Notes under the pieces: generated by a model
The model's database searches: none
The model's input: only the letters and a program-made list of their open reading frames with translations
Told to the model about the DNA's origin: nothing
Shown: positions 14,214 through 15,306 of the stretch, piece after piece
Numbering within the stretch: position 1 is the first letter of the stretch
Layout of the letters: each line of letters starts with the position of its first letter
Position numbers and translations under genes: made by a program
Assembly: GCA_030635485.1 (NCBI GenBank)
Contig: DAOVYS010000035.1
Location: 1 to 15,306, forward strand
Direction: 5' to 3'
Origin: Pseudomonadota bacterium
GTDB taxonomy: Bacteria; Desulfobacterota; Desulfobulbia; Desulfobulbales; DAOVYS01
DNA length: 15,306 nt

Positions 14214-14284
14214 ATTCCAGTGATGAAGATTTCGTAATTCGATTGTTCGTTATTCGTCATTCCAAAAATAAAGCAAGATTTTCC
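14214..14284 (+). other. Leader of batD
   Basis: A 71-nt AT-rich stretch between hairpin C and the batD ATG, including an imperfect repetition of ttcgtaattcg, ttcgttattcg and tcattc. No strong SD precedes the start, and no clear promoter is seen. Confidence 0.3.
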
Positions 14285-15306
14285 ATGATAACAGCTAAAA
14301 CCGCAATATTGACCTTTATCGCAATGATCCTCTCTGTCTTAGCCTGCCTTGCGGCTACTGCGGGGGAGGTCCATGTTCAGGTAGCTCTTGAAAAGCAGGA
14401 GGTCTTTGTCGGCGAATCATTCAGGATGCAGATACAGGTTGCCGGGGATGACTCTCCTGTCGAACCCGACCTTTCCGGGCTTATTGATTTTGATGTCAGG
14501 TCTCTTGGAGGGCAGCGGAACAGCAGTTCTTCCATTACGATTATAAACGGCAAGGTGGATAAGGTCACACATCAAGGCTACATATTCAATTATTCCCTTA
14601 CGCCGAAGCGGGAAGGACTGCTTAAGATCCCGAGCATCCGGGTCAGTGCCGGAGGTGTTGATCACCACTCACAGCCCGGTACGGTCAGTGTAAAAAAGCC
14701 TGTGGAAACTGAGGATTTCAAACTGCGCATAAGGCCTTCCAAAACAGAATGTTACGTGGGAGAGCCCATTGTTCTGACATTTACCTGGTACGTTGGAAAG
14801 GATGTTGAGGGGTTTGAGTTTAATCTTCCGATGCTGGATGATTCCGGTTTTGAAGCGGCTGGACAGCCGTCTGATTTTGCCGCCGGAGACAGGAAAGACC
14901 TGGTACGCATACCCTTTGGCGGCAGTGAAATCATTGCCAGGCGAGGAAGCGGACGGCTTAAGGGTCGTGATTTCATGACAGTGACCTTTCAAGAGGTGCT
15001 CATCCCGAAACAGGTGGGTACGATCACTCTTCCCCAGGCCACCGTAGCCTGCAAGGCCCTGGTCGGATACAGGGAAAGGCAGAGCAGGGACATGTTCGGC
15101 CGGTTTTCCCGGGATGATTTCTTTGATGGTTTTTTAAATCGCGGCCAAAGGGGGATTTACAAGACCTTTATCACGCCCTCAAATGAACCGCAGCTTAAGG
15201 TCTCCGTGCTTCCGGAAAAGGGCAGGCCCGAGGGTTTCACCGGTCTGGTGGGTGAATACAGTCTGGCCGTGGATGCCGCTCCCGTTAAAGTCAATGTAGG
15301 TGATCC
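14285..15306 (+). CDS. batD: BatD (partial, runs off the window)
   Basis: 340 codons are visible with no stop before the window end; full BatD proteins are usually 500-600 aa. A signal peptide (about 1-26, likely cut after ATA) leads into repeated beta-sandwich domains. Features include ALEKQEVFVGESFRMQIQV, then a second domain from about residue 142 (RPSKTECYVGEPIVLTFTWY). The Phe/Asp-rich stretch MFGRFSRDDFFDGF (about 271-284) is typical of BatD. VLAC at 18-21 could act as a poor lipobox, but plain Sec export is likelier. It should expose a large periplasmic part and, in the missing C-terminus, a TM anchor. It is the last visible gene of the Bat operon, separated from batC by hairpin C. Confidence 0.88.
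   Translation, partial: MITAKTAILTFIAMILSVLACLAATAGEVHVQVALEKQEVFVGESFRMQIQVAGDDSPVEPDLSGLIDFDVRSLGGQRNSSSSITIINGKVDKVTHQGYIFNYSLTPKREGLLKIPSIRVSAGGVDHHSQPGTVSVKKPVETEDFKLRIRPSKTECYVGEPIVLTFTWYVGKDVEGFEFNLPMLDDSGFEAAGQPSDFAAGDRKDLVRIPFGGSEIIARRGSGRLKGRDFMTVTFQEVLIPKQVGTITLPQATVACKALVGYRERQSRDMFGRFSRDDFFDGFLNRGQRGIYKTFITPSNEPQLKVSVLPEKGRPEGFTGLVGEYSLAVDAAPVKVNVGD

Overview
The window reads as chromosomal DNA of a Gram-negative, probably anaerobic bacterium. My best guess is a member of the Desulfobacterota. That rests on the gene mix (Bat aerotolerance operon, NfeD/FloA operon, metallo-beta-lactamase/cNMP-domain fusion) and on the many dispersed palindromic repeats. It is inference; no rRNA or marker gene is present.

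Layout: (1) 1-469 holds no convincing gene. It has a small hairpin, a nested AT-rich palindrome (91-161) and a Rho-independent terminator (206-235) for a gene off the left edge. (2) 470-1285 (+) is a ZIP-family metal transporter. (3) 1322-1429 is a 108-nt hairpin repeat in the convergent gap. (4) 1426-4860 (-) is a four-gene membrane operon, in transcription order: full-length NfeD serine protease, short NfeD, flotillin-like FloA, and a small single-TM protein. (5) A divergent intergenic region follows. (6) 5132-7354 (+) is a 740-aa protein with an unfamiliar N-terminal region, a metallo-beta-lactamase fold and two cNMP-binding-like domains. (7) 7355-7710 is non-coding and made of repeat debris. 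(8) 7711-15306 (+) is a Bat operon: moxR, DUF58/vWA, BatD-like/DUF4381-like lipoprotein, batA, batB, batC (TPR) and batD, the last cut by the window end.

The Bat genes fit one system. A MoxR AAA+ ATPase is paired with vWA proteins (DUF58, BatA, BatB) carrying MIDAS motifs. A periplasmic TPR protein (BatC) and two proteins with periplasmic BatD-like parts would form the envelope-side scaffold. In the minus-strand operon, NfeD and FloA are known membrane-microdomain partners.

The least explained signal is non-coding. At least five structured palindromic elements sit at gene 3' ends, starting between 3 nt inside and 4 nt past the stop codon. Three (1322-1429, 8704-8811, 14075-14213) form one family: 'gtaa...ttac' terminal arms, a 15-16 bp inner stem around TGATCAGG/CCTGATCA, and a 'tatag-loop-ctata' tip. 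A second set shares the 12-mer GTAAATATTCGG, with four exact copies. One copy pair brackets a different palindrome, so one repeat appears nested in another. Four of the six Bat gene junctions carry such an element, yet all the genes remain intact and co-directional.
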